A stretch of 64,000 bases of DNA, taken from CAYNSX01 sp964400165. GTDB taxonomy: Bacteria > Armatimonadota > Hebobacteria > CAYNSX01. Shown here piece by piece: positions 25,758-35,221 of this stretch. The DNA is taken from NCBI GenBank assembly GCA_964400165.1, contig CAYNSX010000001.1:1-64000 (forward strand), in the 5' to 3' direction. The notes under the pieces are model-generated. The model searched no databases and was not told where the DNA came from. It was given only the letters and a program-made list of their open reading frames with translations. A program made the position numbers and the translations under genes. The number at the start of each line of letters is the position of its first letter. The first letter of the stretch is position 1.

Positions 25758-27569
25758 ATGCGCACGCTGCTTGAACGGAACCCCTTGCGGTTTCTTGTCG
25801 TGTTGGCGGCCGGGCTGGCCCTGGTGGCTTGGGGGCTGAAACTTGATGCCCAGCGCGCGGACCGGCGCGCCTTCGCGCATGGCGAAGAGCAACACGCCGG
25901 GGAATCGTTCAGCACCGCCCCCGCCGCGGGCGCGACCCAATTCAACACGACCGAACGCCGGCAGTCGGCCCAGGTCGGTGATGTCACGATTGACTTGCAG
26001 ATCCGCGGTCCGCTCGAGACGGGCCGCGACGCCGAATTCGCGCTGACGCTGCGGACGACCGACCCGGCGGCACTCGGACAAGCCAAAGTCACAGTCACCG
26101 CGCGCAGCGCGGCCGGCGAACAGTCGCCGCTGACGCTCACTCCCACCGCGCCAGGTGCCTACGCGACGAAGTCGCGCCTCGGCTCGCCAGGACTCTACCA
26201 ACTAGTGGTCGCGGTCGCCGCCGGTGGACGCAGCGCCCAGGCGGCCTTTGCCTTTCAGGTCGGCGCCGCCGGATCAACCGTCGTGCTCGCCGAAGGGACC
26301 CGCCAGTTGCTGGGCATCGAGTCCCAGGCGGCGGCGCGTCAGCCGCTGTTGGAGATCGTTGAAGCGACCGGGGAAATCACCGGCGCGCCGAATGCGGTGG
26401 TGGCCCTGACTCCCCGACTGCCGGGACGGGTCTTGCGCACCTATCCGACCCTCGGCCAGTTTGTGAAACGGGGTGAGACCCTGGCCGTGATCGACAGTCT
26501 CGACCTGGCGGAGGCACAGGGCCGGGTGACCCAGGCCCGTGCGCGGCTGTCAGCGGCCCAAGTCCGTCTCACAACGACCCGCCGATTCGCCGAAACCGGC
26601 GAGACCACCCGCAAGCCCCTCGAACAAGCGCAAGGCAGTCTCGCCGCACGGCAGGCCGATGCGGCGGCGATGGAAAGTGAAGTAGCGCTGCACCGCTCTT
26701 CGCTCGCCCGCAACGAGCGACTGTTCGTCAACGGTATCGTCTCGCAGCAGCAACTCGACATCAGCCGCTCCGAACTGGCGCAGGCCGAAGCCCGACTCGC
26801 CGACGCGCGGCAGCAGTTGCAACTTGCCACCGTCGAGGCCGACCGTGAAGAGACCATGTGGAACGAGGGCTTGCGCGGCACGCGCGACATTTCGGAAGCC
26901 GATGCCGATGTGGCCGCCGCACGCGCCGAACTGGGCGCCGCCGAACAGACCGCCCGCCTCATCGGCGGACAGGGTGCGCGGGGCGGCAGTCAGGTGCTGC
27001 TCACATCGCCCATCGACGGCATTGTCGCCGACCAGATGGTCAGCGTCGGCGAATTCGCCGATGTCACCACACCGATCTTCCGTATCGTGAACCCCAGGCA
27101 ACTGTCGGCGCGGCTTCAACTCTTCGGCGACCAGGCCGCGCAAGTGCACCGCGGCGCGCGCGTCTCATTGGGATCCGACCCCTGGGGCGGCCAGCGTGTC
27201 GAAGGGGTCGTCACCTACCTGTCCAACTTGGCGGATCGCGACACACGGGCGACGGTCGCTCTCGTGCGGCTGTCGGCCGCCGCGGGCCCGAACATCGCTC
27301 TCGGCGATTTTGTCCGGGCGCAGATTGTGGTTGGCGAGCAAGCCGCGGCGCTGCAAGTGCCGGCGGCCGCGCTGCTCAAGGTGGGAGACCTCTCCGTGGT
27401 CTTTGTGGATGCCGGCCTCGGCGCCTTCGAGCCCCGCCAGGTAGTCACCGGTGTGTCGGCGTTCGGACGAGTCCAGATCGTGAGCGGACTGGAGCCGGGA
27501 GAATTGGTCATCGTTCAGGGCAACAGCCAACTGCTGACGCAGTGGCAATTGCAGCAGGCGGCTCAATAG
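25758..27569 (+). CDS. RND efflux periplasmic adaptor with extra YtkA-like domain
   Basis: A 603-residue membrane-fusion protein. One N-terminal membrane helix (FLVVLAAGLALVAWGL) is followed by an Ig-like segment (about residues 65-170, ITVDLQ-like VTIDLQIRGPLETGRDAEFALTL), then the CusB/CzcB core: barrel-sandwich halves (GRVLRTYPTLGQFVKRGETLAVIDSLD and TSPIDGIVADQMVSVGEFADV), a long hairpin coiled coil between, and a C-terminal domain. GGAGGTGA at 25745 supports ATG 25758. It bridges the RND pump to the TolC-like channel. Confidence 0.88.
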   Translation: MRTLLERNPLRFLVVLAAGLALVAWGLKLDAQRADRRAFAHGEEQHAGESFSTAPAAGATQFNTTERRQSAQVGDVTIDLQIRGPLETGRDAEFALTLRTTDPAALGQAKVTVTARSAAGEQSPLTLTPTAPGAYATKSRLGSPGLYQLVVAVAAGGRSAQAAFAFQVGAAGSTVVLAEGTRQLLGIESQAAARQPLLEIVEATGEITGAPNAVVALTPRLPGRVLRTYPTLGQFVKRGETLAVIDSLDLAEAQGRVTQARARLSAAQVRLTTTRRFAETGETTRKPLEQAQGSLAARQADAAAMESEVALHRSSLARNERLFVNGIVSQQQLDISRSELAQAEARLADARQQLQLATVEADREETMWNEGLRGTRDISEADADVAAARAELGAAEQTARLIGGQGARGGSQVLLTSPIDGIVADQMVSVGEFADVTTPIFRIVNPRQLSARLQLFGDQAAQVHRGARVSLGSDPWGGQRVEGVVTYLSNLADRDTRATVALVRLSAAAGPNIALGDFVRAQIVVGEQAAALQVPAAALLKVGDLSVVFVDAGLGAFEPRQVVTGVSAFGRVQIVSGLEPGELVIVQGNSQLLTQWQLQQAAQ

Positions 27570-27610
27570 GTGCGGCCTGGCTCTACTAGACCCCCGGTCG
27601 GACTGACGCG

Positions 27611-30600
27611 ATGATCAATCGCGTCATCCAATTCTCACTGCGACAGCGCACGCTGGTCATGGCGGTCGCCGTCCTCGTCACGGCCTACGGGGTCTCGCTC
27701 ATTCTCCGGATGCCGGTGGATGTGCTGCCGGATCTGAACCGCCCCACCGTGACCATTTTCGTGGAAGCCGGCGGCCTGGCCCCGGAAGAGGTCGAGTCGT
27801 TCGTCGCGCTGCCGGTCGAACAGGCCATCTTCGGAGCGCCAGGGGTCGTGCGCGTCCGGTCGGTCGCGTCGATCGGGCTGGCGCTGGTCTTCGTCGAGTT
27901 CGACTGGAAGAGCAACATCTTCATCGACCGCCAGATCGTCGCCGAACGCCTGCAACTGGCAGCCGAACGACTCCCCGCCGGCGTCACGCCGGTGCTGGGC
28001 CCCATCAGCTCAATCATGGGCAACATCATGCTTATCGGACTGCAAAGCAAGACTGGCGAGACCTCACCGATGGACTTGCGGGACTTGGCCGACTGGGTGG
28101 TGCGCTATCGGCTCCTCGGCATTCAAGGCGTGGCGCAGGTGACGGTCATCGGCGGCGAGCGTCGCCAATATCAGGTGCTGGTTTCACCCGAAAAGTTGAA
28201 AGCGCACGCGGTCAGTTTGACCGAACTGGAAGATGCCGTCGCGAGCGCGAGCAGCAATACGACCGGCGGCTTCCTGGATGTGCAAGCACACGAATTGGTG
28301 ATCCGCAACCTCGGCCGCACCGCGAGTCTGACCGACATCGAGAACACGGTGGTGCGGCTCGGCAGCGGGCCGATTCTGGTGCGCGATGTGGCACGCGTCA
28401 CGCATGGCGCGACCGTCAAGCGCGGAGACGGGAGCGTCAATGCGAAGCCCGCGGTCATTCTTAGCATTCAGAAGCAGCCGGGCGCCAACACGCTGGTACT
28501 GACGGAGCAGATCCGAACGGCCCTGGCTGACCTGCGCGCTTCCCTGCCGCCGGATGTCGAGGTCCACGCGAACCTGTTCAGCCAGGCCGACTTCATCGAG
28601 CGCGCCATCACCAATGTCGAGGAGGCGCTCCGCGATGGCGCGATCCTGGTCGCGATCATCCTGTTTGTGTTTCTGCTGAATTTTCGCACCACACTGATCA
28701 CGCTGACCGCCATCCCGCTGTCGTTCGTACTGACGGCGCTGGTCTTCAAATACATGGGATTGAGCGTCAATACGATGACCCTGGGCGGCCTGGCCGTTGC
28801 GATCGGCGAATTGACTGACGACGCCATCGTGGGGGTCGAGAATGTCTTCCGGCGCCTGCGCGAGAACCATCGCCGGGCCCAGCCGTTCCCCTCCCTCCAA
28901 GTCGTCTATGACGCCTCGCGGGAGATCCGAAACTCTATTGTATACGCGACCATTATCGTCGTATTGGTCTTCCTGCCACTCTTCGCGCTGGGCGGCATCG
29001 AGGGACGCATCTTCACACCGCTCGCGGTCGCCTATGTGGTCTCGATCACCGCGTCATTGCTCGTCTCGCTGACGGTGACGCCGGTGCTCTGTCTCTTCTT
29101 GTTGCCGAAGGCCCGGGTGATGGAGCGACCGGGCGACAGCCCCTTCGTCGCCCTGCTCAAGCGCGTGGACGCCAGACTCTTGCGGTTCTCGCTGCGGCGG
29201 CCCGCCTGGGTGATGGGCGCCGCCGGCGTGCTGGTGCTGGGGGCGGTCGCGGTCGTGCCATTCCTTGGGCGGTCGTTCCTTCCCGCGCTCAATGAGGGCA
29301 CCGCCGTCGTGAATGTGCTGTCGCCACCCGGCACTTCGCTCGCTGAGTCCAATCGCATCGGCACCATCGCCGAGCAACTGCTCACGGCCATGCCCGAAGT
29401 CATCGCCGCGACCCGCCGCACCGGGCGCGCGGAACTCGACGACCATGCCGAAGGCGTGCACTACACGGAGATCGAGGTCAACTTTCGCCCGTCCAAGCGC
29501 TCCCGCGAGGAACTGTTCCGCGACATCCGCGAGCGCCTGGCGCAGATCCCGGGCGTGATCGTGGCCGTCGGGCAGCCCATCCAGCACCGCGTCGACCACC
29601 TGCTCTCCGGCACGCAGGCGCAAATCGTCGTCAAGCTCTTTGGCAACGAGCTGGATGTACTGCGCACCACCGCGGGGGACATTAACGCCGCGATGCGCGG
29701 CGTCCCAGGGGTCGTGGACCTGCAGACCGAGCAACAGGTGCTGATTCCCCAGGTGTCCATCAGCATCAACCGCAAAGCGGCGCAGAAGTTCGGCCTGTCA
29801 CCCGGCGCATTGGTCGAGCAACTCGAAACCGCGTTCAACGGACATGTCGTGGGGACGATTCTCGACCGGCAGCGGACCTATGACCTGCTCGTGCGCTTCG
29901 ACGAGCCGTTTCGGAACAGCCTTCCCCAGTTGCGCGACGCGCTGATTGACACACCTACCGGCTCCCGCATCCCGGTGTTCGCGCTCGCCGACATCGCCGA
30001 AACGACGGGACCGAACCAAGTCCTCCACGAGAACACCTTGCGGCGCATCCTCGTCACTTGTAACACCGCCGGCCGCGATCTTAGTTCGGTCGTTTCCGAC
30101 ATCCGGAAACAGGTGGCGTCACAGGTCAAGCTCCCGGTTGGCTACTTCGTGACCTATGAGGGACAGTTCCAGGCGCAGCAGGAGGCAACCCGGCTCATCG
30201 CGCTGTTAAGTCTGGTCTCGCTGGCCGCCATCTTCTTCGTCCTCTTCACCCACTTCGGGTCGGTGAACCTCGCCCTGCAGGTGATGTTGAGCATTCCGCT
30301 GGCGCTCATCGGCAGCGTCGCGGGCATTCTGCTGACCGGCGGCGTGCTCTCGGTCGCATCGCTGATCGGTCTTATCGCGCTGACCGGCATTGCGTCACGC
30401 AACGGCATCATGATGACCTCGCACTACCTGCATCTGATGAAGCACGAGGGCGAGACCTTCGACGACGCCATGATCATCCGGGGATCCTTGGAGCGGCTGG
30501 TGCCCGTGCTGATGACCGCGCTGGTGGCCGGATTGGCGTTGCTCCCGCTCTCCCTGGCCGCAGGACAGCCGGGCAAGGAAATCCTTCACCCGATGGCGAT

Positions 30601-30721
30601 CGTGATCCTGACCGGCCTGCTCACTTCCACCCTGTTTGACCAAGCGGTCCGACCCGCGGTCTTCAAGAGACTCGGTCGCAAGGCCGCGGAGCACTATGTG
30701 ACGACACACGAAACCGAATAG
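27611..30721 (+). CDS. HME-RND efflux transporter (CzcA/CusA family)
   Basis: A 1036-residue RND pump, the usual length, with two sets of membrane helices and two large periplasmic loops. N-terminal FSLRQRTLVMAVAVLVTAYGV and the TM4 signature GGLAVAIGELTDDAIVGVENVFRRLRE place it in the heavy-metal-efflux group; the acidic pair in GELTDD sits where CzcA has its proton-relay Asp residues. The metal cannot be told: the Met triad of CusA is not evident in IQHRVDHLLSGTQAQIVVKLFG. It forms a tripartite pump with the two upstream products. Confidence 0.9.
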   Translation: MINRVIQFSLRQRTLVMAVAVLVTAYGVSLILRMPVDVLPDLNRPTVTIFVEAGGLAPEEVESFVALPVEQAIFGAPGVVRVRSVASIGLALVFVEFDWKSNIFIDRQIVAERLQLAAERLPAGVTPVLGPISSIMGNIMLIGLQSKTGETSPMDLRDLADWVVRYRLLGIQGVAQVTVIGGERRQYQVLVSPEKLKAHAVSLTELEDAVASASSNTTGGFLDVQAHELVIRNLGRTASLTDIENTVVRLGSGPILVRDVARVTHGATVKRGDGSVNAKPAVILSIQKQPGANTLVLTEQIRTALADLRASLPPDVEVHANLFSQADFIERAITNVEEALRDGAILVAIILFVFLLNFRTTLITLTAIPLSFVLTALVFKYMGLSVNTMTLGGLAVAIGELTDDAIVGVENVFRRLRENHRRAQPFPSLQVVYDASREIRNSIVYATIIVVLVFLPLFALGGIEGRIFTPLAVAYVVSITASLLVSLTVTPVLCLFLLPKARVMERPGDSPFVALLKRVDARLLRFSLRRPAWVMGAAGVLVLGAVAVVPFLGRSFLPALNEGTAVVNVLSPPGTSLAESNRIGTIAEQLLTAMPEVIAATRRTGRAELDDHAEGVHYTEIEVNFRPSKRSREELFRDIRERLAQIPGVIVAVGQPIQHRVDHLLSGTQAQIVVKLFGNELDVLRTTAGDINAAMRGVPGVVDLQTEQQVLIPQVSISINRKAAQKFGLSPGALVEQLETAFNGHVVGTILDRQRTYDLLVRFDEPFRNSLPQLRDALIDTPTGSRIPVFALADIAETTGPNQVLHENTLRRILVTCNTAGRDLSSVVSDIRKQVASQVKLPVGYFVTYEGQFQAQQEATRLIALLSLVSLAAIFFVLFTHFGSVNLALQVMLSIPLALIGSVAGILLTGGVLSVASLIGLIALTGIASRNGIMMTSHYLHLMKHEGETFDDAMIIRGSLERLVPVLMTALVAGLALLPLSLAAGQPGKEILHPMAIVILTGLLTSTLFDQAVRPAVFKRLGRKAAEHYVTTHETE

Positions 30722-30781
30722 CCTCGACCGTTAGGCGGCCTCATGCGCCGGTTGCACGAGCGCCGGAAAACGCACAACCTC

Positions 30782-31156
30782 CTAATTCGGTTGGGCGGTC
30801 CCTTGCTTCACGGTCGCCGGATCAACACCGGCGACATTCCCCTGCCCCGCTTTCCAGGCGCCGTAGCACTCGGCACAGACGCCCTCGCCTTTCTTCAAGT
30901 CGACGGAACAATCGCATTCCCCGTGCGCGCGCAGGCACAGGTCGCAGGGTGACTTGATGCAGCAGGCGTACTTGCCCTGCGCCGCCAGTTGGGCCTTCTG
31001 CGCGGCCAGGTCGGTGGTCGCTCCGGAGCCGCCGGGCGTTGGCGCCTGGGTGGTGTTGTTCGAAGCAGTGGGACTGCCATAGCCGTTGCCCTGGTTGACG
31101 CAGCCGCCGAGCGCGCCCAGAAGCAGAATGGCTGCCATGACTGACGCGTGTCGCAT
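30782..31156 (-). CDS. Small Cys-rich lipoprotein
   Basis: A 124-residue lipoprotein (lipobox ALGGC, Cys19) with a Gln/Asn/Thr/Gly linker and a compact Cys-rich module: CC-x4-C-x2-C-x4-H-x2-C-x-C, then C-x2-C nine residues on (KYACCIKSPCDLCLRAHGE, then CDCSVDLKKGEGVCAECYG). The spacing of eight Cys and one His suggests metal or iron-sulfur binding. ATG 31156 has GGAGGG just upstream. No family is recognised. It converges with the RND operon, leaving metal binding as a tempting but unproven link. Confidence 0.65.
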   Translation of the reverse strand: MRHASVMAAILLLGALGGCVNQGNGYGSPTASNNTTQAPTPGGSGATTDLAAQKAQLAAQGKYACCIKSPCDLCLRAHGECDCSVDLKKGEGVCAECYGAWKAGQGNVAGVDPATVKQGTAQPN

Positions 31157-31227
31157 CGAGCCCTCCGTCAGGGAATTGACCGCCGTCACCCGCATTATTG
31201 CACAAGCGGGCGCTAGCGCAGCGGCGC

Positions 31228-32241
31228 TTACGAACCGCTCGGCGCGGGCGCCGGTGCCTTCGAGGCGGGTGGCGGCGCCGGCTCGGGCGGCGGGGCGTAC
31301 TTCGGGAGCGGCCCGGCGGCCTGCAGCGCCTGGGTGGTTAGTGCATCGAGGGCGGTGGCGCGCTTACTCAACGCCTTCGCGTCGTCCGCGGAAATCGGCA
31401 TCGCGTCGAAGGTGAATGAGCTGCGGATGAAATCGATCAACTGCCGCCGCTGGTCATCGGTGACACCCAACTGCCCCCAGGGCGGCATCGCCGTGCCGGG
31501 CCGCCCTTCCGTGATGCTGCGGAAGAGCCGCTCATTGGCCACCGTCACCATGAAATCCTGGCGGTGGAAATTGCGCGGCGGCGGCACGAGGAATTTCGCG
31601 TTCGGCCCGTCGCCGAAGCCCTCTTTGCCGTGGCAGGTGGCGCAGTTCCTGCCGAACAGCGTCCGAATCTGCGGGAAGCCCAGTTCACTCGGCAGCGACT
31701 CCTGCCGGACGGAGAACTGCCAGACATACGCCACGACATTCCAAACATCATCTTGCGTCAGTTGCCCTTCGAACTTCTGATGCTGTATCTGATGGCGCGG
31801 TTCGGCGCTTTCATCGACGATTCGCTGTGCTGGGGACGCCCCGGAGTGCTCTTCTTCCTCGGTCTGGTCCACCGGCTCGAACTGTTCTGTGACCTCTCCC
31901 CAGTAGACTGCGGCGAATATTTCCTGTGGCGCCTTGGGAAAAATCCACTGCGGGTCGGTGAAATCGGGGCCGCCGCCGGTCACCAGCCCCTTGCCGGTCT
32001 CTTGGTGACAGGAGACGCACTTTGCGTCCCAAATCGCCTTGCCCTTCAGGGCCGAGGGTTTGTTCGTCGGCAAGAGCAGGTCGGCGATCAACGGCTCGCC
32101 AGGGGTCGAATCGAGGGAAAACTGCATCTGGCAGCCGACCAGGCCCGCCACCAGCGAAGTCAGCGCCACCAGCGCCGCGGCGCCGAACCAGCCGCGCACA
32201 CTGTGCCGTGTCGCTCTGTTGAAGTGGGGAATTGGCCTCAT
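31228..32241 (-). CDS. Diheme cytochrome c lipoprotein
   Basis: A 337-residue lipoprotein (signal to Cys37 in AGLVGC) with two c-type heme sites: KCVSCH in the N-terminal half and NCATCHGKEGFGDGP in the second, the latter with a probable Met ligand in GTAMPPWGQLG. The Pro/Ala-rich tail (APPPEPAPPPASKAPAPAP) resembles those of the other exported proteins here. It should sit on the periplasmic side of a membrane as an electron carrier. GGAGGG precedes ATG 32241. Confidence 0.85.
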   Translation of the reverse strand: MRPIPHFNRATRHSVRGWFGAAALVALTSLVAGLVGCQMQFSLDSTPGEPLIADLLLPTNKPSALKGKAIWDAKCVSCHQETGKGLVTGGGPDFTDPQWIFPKAPQEIFAAVYWGEVTEQFEPVDQTEEEEHSGASPAQRIVDESAEPRHQIQHQKFEGQLTQDDVWNVVAYVWQFSVRQESLPSELGFPQIRTLFGRNCATCHGKEGFGDGPNAKFLVPPPRNFHRQDFMVTVANERLFRSITEGRPGTAMPPWGQLGVTDDQRRQLIDFIRSSFTFDAMPISADDAKALSKRATALDALTTQALQAAGPLPKYAPPPEPAPPPASKAPAPAPSGS

Positions 32242-32302
32242 GCAACGCCCTCCCCGGGCCCTGCTCTCGCCGCCCGCATCATTCGCGAATGTTTTCACAA
32301 TG

Positions 32303-32695
32303 TCAAGCCGATTGCGCCAGCCGCGCCAGCACCGCTTGGTTCGGTTCCGGCATCGGATACTGCTCCAGTGCATCCAGCGCCGCCCACACCACTTCCTGCC
32401 CTTCGAGCGCCTGCGGCTCGCCGCCGAGACGGCGGCCGGCGACGAACGCCAGGTGCAGCGTGCGGTCGCCCCGCTGGTGTTCCGCCATTGCCAGCGTCTC
32501 GCCCGCCTCGATGTCGATGCCGAGTTCCTCTCGCACTTCCCGGACCGCCGCCTGTAGCCACGACTCGCCGGGCTTGCGCTTACCGCCGGGGAACTCCCAC
32601 CAATCCACCAGCCGGCCCTCCTCGACCCGCCGCTGAATCAGCACGCGGCCGCCTTCGCAAATGACCACCGCCACCACATCAACCGGCTCGCCCAT
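32303..32695 (-). CDS. mutT: NUDIX hydrolase, MutT-like (8-oxo-dGTPase)
   Basis: A 130-residue NUDIX protein with an intact box GGKRKPGESWLQAAVREVRE-ELG and the MutT-like lead WWEFPGGK. It likely removes 8-oxo-dGTP from the pool. ATG 32695 lies inside the end of the upstream mutY-like gene (17-bp overlap), so the two oxidative-damage enzymes are coupled. An alternative start at 32713 adds six residues. Confidence 0.85.
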   Translation of the reverse strand: MGEPVDVVAVVICEGGRVLIQRRVEEGRLVDWWEFPGGKRKPGESWLQAAVREVREELGIDIEAGETLAMAEHQRGDRTLHLAFVAGRRLGGEPQALEGQEVVWAALDALEQYPMPEPNQAVLARLAQSA

Positions 32696-33371
32696 CGCGG
32701 CCCCCGACCGCACACCACCGCCGCACCGGGCACGCCGGACACCGCGGGCGGCGGGGCACGCATATCGTCGCGCCCAAGTCCATCAGCGCCTGATTGAAAT
32801 CCCCCGCCCGGCCGCGCGGCGCCAGCGCCTCGGCGATGCCCCACAGCCGCGCTTGCGCCTTCGCCGCCTTGAGCGGCGGCCTCACCGCGAACAGGCGGCT
32901 GAAGACACGGGCGATGTTGGCGTCCACGGTGCCGCGGTCCTGCGCGTGGGCGATGGAGAGCAGCGCGTTCGCCGTATAGCGCCCGACGCCCGGCAGCCGC
33001 CGCAGCGCCGGTTCCGTATCGGGCACTTGCCCGCCGTGCTCGCGCACGATGACCCGCGCCGCGGCGTGCAGATTGCGGGCGCGGGCGTAATACCCCAGGC
33101 CTTCCCACGACTCGCGCACCGTTTGGGGCTGCGCCCGCGCCAGCCGCTGCACCGTGGGGTAGCGCCGCAGGAAGCGGTCGTAATAGTCAATGACCCGCGA
33201 CACCTGCGTCTGCTGCAACATGAACTCCGCCACTAGGAAGTGGTACGGGTCCTGCTCCCGTCGCCAGGGCAGGTCGCGCCCGTGCCGGTCATACCAGCGC
33301 AGCAGCGCCCGCGGGATGCCGCGGCCGACGCGGTCGGGAAGGGCCACGCGGCGAGAACGGCGACGCGGCAT
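32679..33371 (-). CDS. mutY: A/G-specific adenine glycosylase MutY (short form)
   Basis: A 230-residue HhH-GPD glycosylase. Catalytic Glu49 lies in AEFMLQQTQV, the HhH is LPGVGRYTANALLSIA, Asp150 is in GTVDANIARV, and the [4Fe-4S] loop is Cys204-x6-Cys211-x2-Cys214-x5-Cys220. It removes A opposite 8-oxoG. It ends ten residues after the cluster, so the C-terminal NUDIX-like domain of usual ~350-residue MutY, which reads 8-oxoG, is absent. A separate NUDIX gene overlaps its 3' end. Start ATG 33371; longer starts add Arg/Gly-rich residues. Confidence 0.88.
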   Translation of the reverse strand: MPRRRSRRVALPDRVGRGIPRALLRWYDRHGRDLPWRREQDPYHFLVAEFMLQQTQVSRVIDYYDRFLRRYPTVQRLARAQPQTVRESWEGLGYYARARNLHAAARVIVREHGGQVPDTEPALRRLPGVGRYTANALLSIAHAQDRGTVDANIARVFSRLFAVRPPLKAAKAQARLWGIAEALAPRGRAGDFNQALMDLGATICVPRRPRCPACPVRRWCAVGGRDGRAG

Positions 33372-33403
33372 ACCGGATCGATTCGGTGCGCGCCGGCCCT
33401 GCC

Positions 33404-35221
33404 CTACGGCGCGCTGCCCACACCCTCGCGATGCCACAACTCGAAGGGGCCGTCGCGGGCGATGATGCGATAGCCGAAGTGTTCCAATTGCTGCGACAGC
33501 GGCGGGGCCACATCGGTCAGCGGGTCAATCTCACGGGTGAAGAAATCGGGCCGGTGGTCTAGACTTCCCTTCACCCCCAGCCGCACGATTTCATTCCGCC
33601 GCGTGAAGAACAACACCAGGTGGCCGCTCGCCGCCACCGATGCTGCGCGCGGCACCCGTTCGACGATGCGCAGGCGCGCCGCTTTCTGCTCCGGCGTCAG
33701 GCGCACGCCGCCGAGTTCGTACTGGAACGCCGGCACGCCCGCGGCGCTGAAAATGAAGAAGAGTGCTGCCGGAAACGCAACGGCCCCCGCCGACAGCCGG
33801 AACCGCTTCCGCGTGCCCGCCAGCACTTTGGCGAAGCCAATGAGCAGCGCTGTCACGATCAGGATGTGGTAATGCCAGCGCAGCCGCCGGAACGGGTACT
33901 GCATATTGTCGCTCAACATGATGGCCGTCAGGTCGGGCACGGCGGCAACCGCGGCCCCACTGCCCCAGGGCAGCCAATAGCCGAAGGGCTGCAACAACTG
34001 GTACAGGTAGATGCGATTGCGCGGGCGCGTCGCGTAGTCCGCAAGGACGGTGGGATGCTTGGCGGCGAAGGCGAGGCCCTGGCGCGGCGTGTCGCCGAGA
34101 TAGCCATAGTTCCGCCGCCAGGTCCCCGCGCCGGCGCCGGGCGGCAAGTGCCGCGCCATCACCACTTGCGCCGTGATCAGTCCGAGGACGCCCAGCAACG
34201 CCGGCGCTGCCGCCCAGCGCGCGCCCAATTCCTTCCGCATTACGCCCGGCAGCGCCACGACCGCGAACGCGAGCACGACGAGGCCGGTCTGTTCCTTCAC
34301 CATCAACAGGCCAAGCAGGCAGGCGACGAACCACCCGAACCGCTTCCGCTCCAGGCAATCCCACGCCCAGAGGAAGAAGAGCGGCGCGAACGGGTACTCG
34401 TGAAACTTGTCGAGCACCGGCCCCGCCACGCTCGGCGAACACAGCCAGCCGACCACGAGCGCGAAGGCGACCCAGTCCGGCAGCCCCCGACGCTGAATGA
34501 TGCGGTGCAGCGGAAACGCCGCCGCCGCCACGGCCGCGCTCTGCAGCACGAGGAGCGTAATACCCGACGGCGCCAGCGCGTAGAACGGCAGCCACGCCAG
34601 TTCGATCGGCGCAAAATGAATGCCGAGCGCCGACGGCGGCTCGAGCGTGCTGGCGAGGAACTGCCCGTGCAGCGTCTTCCACATAAACTGATCGAAGAAT
34701 TGCAGGTCGTGCACCACCGCCGTGTCGAGGTATTGATTGATTGCGACCGCGGTCGTGACGCCGAAAAACAGCACCGCGGCCAGCGCCACCCGCCAACGCC
34801 ATTGGCTCACGAATCGAACGGCCAACAACCCGCCGACTGCCCACGGCCACCACGGCGCCGGCCCGAGATGTTCGGGGATTTGAATGGGCAGCCCTGCGTT
34901 CAACAGCGACTGCACCAGCAGCGGCGCCGCCAGGGCGCTGAACAGTGCGCCCCCCACGCGCCCTGCAAACCCCCACTGCCGGGAGGCGAGCCATGTGCTT
35001 AGAGCGACGATGACCAGCGCGCCGGCGGCAAGCCGCCACTCGCTCAACATCAGATTGGCGGAGGACCACCAGCCCTCCGCCACCGCGGGCCAGAGGGGCG
35101 TGAGATAGCAAGCAGTTATCAGGGCGATGAAGAGCAGGTCACGAAGAGTGAAGCCGAAGTAAAAACGGGGGGATTCTGGCGGCGACGGCGGGGGCAGCGC
35201 CGCGGCGGGCGCGTCGCTCAT
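33404..35221 (-). CDS. DUF2079 polytopic membrane protein
   Basis: A 605-residue protein with roughly a dozen hydrophobic segments (DLLFIALITACYLTPLW, LAAGALVIVALSTWLA, ITLLVLQSAAVAAAAFPL). NQYLDTAVVHDLQFFDQFMWKTLHGQF and LGIHFAPIELAWLPFYALAPS match the DUF2079 family, related to GT-C mannosyltransferase-like membrane enzymes. The soluble C-terminus may face outside. Its ATG overlaps the stop of the carbonic-anhydrase-like gene (ATGA). Substrate unknown. Confidence 0.8.
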   Translation of the reverse strand: MSDAPAAALPPPSPPESPRFYFGFTLRDLLFIALITACYLTPLWPAVAEGWWSSANLMLSEWRLAAGALVIVALSTWLASRQWGFAGRVGGALFSALAAPLLVQSLLNAGLPIQIPEHLGPAPWWPWAVGGLLAVRFVSQWRWRVALAAVLFFGVTTAVAINQYLDTAVVHDLQFFDQFMWKTLHGQFLASTLEPPSALGIHFAPIELAWLPFYALAPSGITLLVLQSAAVAAAAFPLHRIIQRRGLPDWVAFALVVGWLCSPSVAGPVLDKFHEYPFAPLFFLWAWDCLERKRFGWFVACLLGLLMVKEQTGLVVLAFAVVALPGVMRKELGARWAAAPALLGVLGLITAQVVMARHLPPGAGAGTWRRNYGYLGDTPRQGLAFAAKHPTVLADYATRPRNRIYLYQLLQPFGYWLPWGSGAAVAAVPDLTAIMLSDNMQYPFRRLRWHYHILIVTALLIGFAKVLAGTRKRFRLSAGAVAFPAALFFIFSAAGVPAFQYELGGVRLTPEQKAARLRIVERVPRAASVAASGHLVLFFTRRNEIVRLGVKGSLDHRPDFFTREIDPLTDVAPPLSQQLEHFGYRIIARDGPFELWHREGVGSAP

